Origin: Echinometra lucunter | Lineage: Eukaryota; Echinodermata; Echinoidea; Camarodonta; Echinometridae | DNA length: 64,000 nt | Direction: 5' to 3' | NCBI GenBank assembly: GCA_029962745.1 | Contig: CM057157.1 | Location: forward strand, 1,235,491-1,299,490 | The notes under the pieces: model-generated | What the model saw: the letters and a program-made list of their open reading frames with translations, nothing else | Database searches by the model: none | Told to the model about the DNA's origin: nothing | In this document: one piece after another, positions 63,501 to 64,000 of the stretch | Layout of the letters: each line of letters begins with the position of its first letter | Position numbering within the stretch: position 1 is the stretch's first letter | Position numbers and translations under genes: made by a program

Positions 63501-64000
63501 TAACCGCTTTTCTGGCTTTCAATCGCATTTTCAAATAGAAATTCTAAAATATGATGGTTGTTTATGACAGATTAATAAAAATTACATTTAAAGATTAATT
63601 CAAATATCATTTCTTCCTTAAAAAGTGGGGGGGGGGGGGATATTTGTACACGCCATCTATCCCCCCCATCCCCCCCAGGATTTATGCCAATGATCTCTGC
63701 ATAGATGCTGGTATCAGATTTGGGGAAACAAAATAAACTCAGCTTTGAACAGGTCAATAACCCCCCCCCCCATTTTTTTTTACCTTTGAGAGAAAACTTG
63801 CATTGGCACAAATCAAGTGAGCGTAGTCCCGAGTGTTGTAGTAAGGCCAGGAGGCCCTTTGGGTAAGATGTAGAGTATCTGTTTCTCCTCAGGCTCAACC
63901 TTTTCAACTTGGGAGAGTCTAAACAAAGAACAAACATTCATAACATCATAAAACTGCTCAATTTTGGTCTAGACACTCTTTCTAGGATTCTTATCACATG
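48388..64000 (-). CDS. Gene B: LRRC41-like paralogue, partial, last four coding exons
   Basis: Gene B is read from right to left and its N-terminal part lies beyond the window. The four visible exons give about 168 residues. They match gene A exons 10-13 in order and phase, and three of them in length, with about 70-80% identity in the first three. The open frames and mainly conservative changes argue for a functional paralogue or a recently lost one; no internal stop or frameshift is seen. It lies tail to tail with gene A, 11.2 kb away. The intron between its second and third visible exons is 12.9 kb, against 1.8 kb in gene A. By family it would be a substrate receptor of an Elongin BC-cullin ligase, but the segment that would show this is outside the window. 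Confidence 0.82.
48690..48845 (+). mobile_element. tRNA-derived SINE, family 1, diverged copy in gene B
   Basis: It has a B-box-like ggttcaaaacc, then the body (actaatcctcat, aagtccctt, gcagtcaggt). It lies about 110 bases upstream of the last exon of gene B, opposite to that gene. Confidence 0.55.
49170..49293. mobile_element. Imperfect foldback element in the last gene B intron
   Basis: The arms cacccgacggcattc and gaatgccgtcgggtg, with further inner matches, enclose a 40-base centre. Confidence 0.75.
49416..49500 (-). CDS. Gene B exon equivalent to exon 12
   Basis: The acceptor is cgctctccag and the donor is TCTG|gtaaga, 85 bases, phase 1 in and 2 out. It reads DLAILSKAFSDTKRTKQQPG, then YCLNI. 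It lies 12.9 kb from the preceding exon and 0.84 kb from the last one. An imperfect inverted repeat sits 123 bases downstream of its donor (49,170-49,293). Confidence 0.92.
52080..52205. repeat. Repeat with tattggcggagcaaaaaa, copy 1
   Basis: A C/T-rich left edge, then tattggcggagcaaaa, then a GA-rich tract ending acataggaggaa. The same series occurs at 59,455-59,565. Confidence 0.65.
53139..53210. repeat. Two direct copies of an 18-base perfect palindrome
   Basis: The palindrome gcccgcatatatgcgggc occurs at 53,146-53,163 and 53,189-53,206, each within ggactgagcccgc-(n)-gctgag, period 43 bases. Confidence 0.9.
56960..57235. repeat. Tandem duplication, period about 175 bases
   Basis: Units share attttcatt(g/a)tcagtatcatgc, ccgcctaattct and agcgtgttttctcaaact. 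Confidence 0.75.
59455..59565. repeat. Repeat with tattggcggagcaaaaaa, copy 2
   Basis: Matches 52,080-52,205 in order and direction. Frames in it are lysine-rich low-complexity products. Confidence 0.65.
62367..62456 (-). CDS. Gene B exon equivalent to exon 11
   Basis: The acceptor is gtctctgtag and the donor is CTAG|gtcagt, 90 bases. It reads CEREFQDGIVSALINNSNL, then QHLNLSDRTLG. Length, phase and spacing are the same as gene A exon 11. Confidence 0.92.
62457..63783. other. Gene B intron between exon 10 and 11 equivalents
   Basis: 1.33 kb, against 0.82 kb in gene A. It contains a 69-base tandem duplication (63,418-63,556, phrase gagccaaaaataacc) and G/C runs at 63,628 and 63,762. No exon was seen. 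Confidence 0.6.
63784..63918 (-). CDS. Gene B exon equivalent to exon 10
   Basis: The acceptor is tctttgtttag and the donor is AAAG|gtaaaa, 135 bases, phase 1 in and out. It reads SPKLKRLSLRRNRYSTSYPK and SGLRSLDLCQCKFSLKG, an LRR unit. The acceptor is stronger than its gene A counterpart. Confidence 0.92.

Noticed and set aside
17985..64000. Genes A and B as two haplotypes of one locus
   Set aside because: They are in opposite orientation and differ at a quarter of residues, far beyond allelic variation.

Overview
The window is animal genomic DNA: AT-rich, intron-rich, and crowded with short non-autonomous mobile elements, (TA)n, (TG)n and ATA/ATG-triplet microsatellites, and many G or C homopolymer runs of 10-40 bases. 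The tRNA-derived SINEs, the triplet microsatellites and the repeats carrying GGTCA motifs suggest a marine invertebrate deuterostome, most likely an echinoderm such as a sea urchin. That assignment is inference. I saw no bacterial-type operon, rRNA gene, CRISPR array or intact autonomous transposon.

Two genes can be supported, and they are related. Gene A, plus strand, 17,999-37,141, can be read as 13 coding exons joined in consistent phase, giving about 749 residues. Its N-terminus, mid-protein acidic motif and leucine-rich repeats match LRRC41 (MUF1), a substrate-receptor subunit of Elongin BC-Cullin ubiquitin ligases. Gene B, minus strand, is a diverged paralogue entering from the right edge. 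Its last four coding exons (63,918-63,784, 62,456-62,367, 49,500-49,416, 48,577-48,388) match gene A exons 10-13 in phase, and the first three also in length. The genes lie tail to tail, about 11.2 kb apart. Gene B has a 12.9-kb intron where gene A has 1.8 kb, and its C-terminal exon is shorter and followed by degenerate repeats of its own 3' part.

Region by region: 1-12,430 is non-coding and dominated by a direct tandem segmental duplication (about 290-6,135 and 8,095-12,430) containing inverted tRNA-SINE copies. 12,431-17,984 holds a hAT-like element, a perfect 26-bp-arm palindrome, a block of poly-G-bordered elements and the probable upstream region of gene A. 17,985-37,141 is gene A, whose introns carry foldback elements, MITEs, a LINE 3' end and two repeat families rich in GGTCA motifs. 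37,142-48,387, between the genes, has a 1.63-kb solo LTR with target-site duplication, a hAT-like element with a perfect 8-bp target-site duplication, a nested MITE, a LINE tail and several 160-bp tandem arrays. 48,388-64,000 is gene B, mostly its giant intron, full of GA-rich stretches, homopolymers and small inverted repeats.

All exon calls rest on reading frames, splice signals, A-versus-B comparison and recalled family similarity; no database search was possible.
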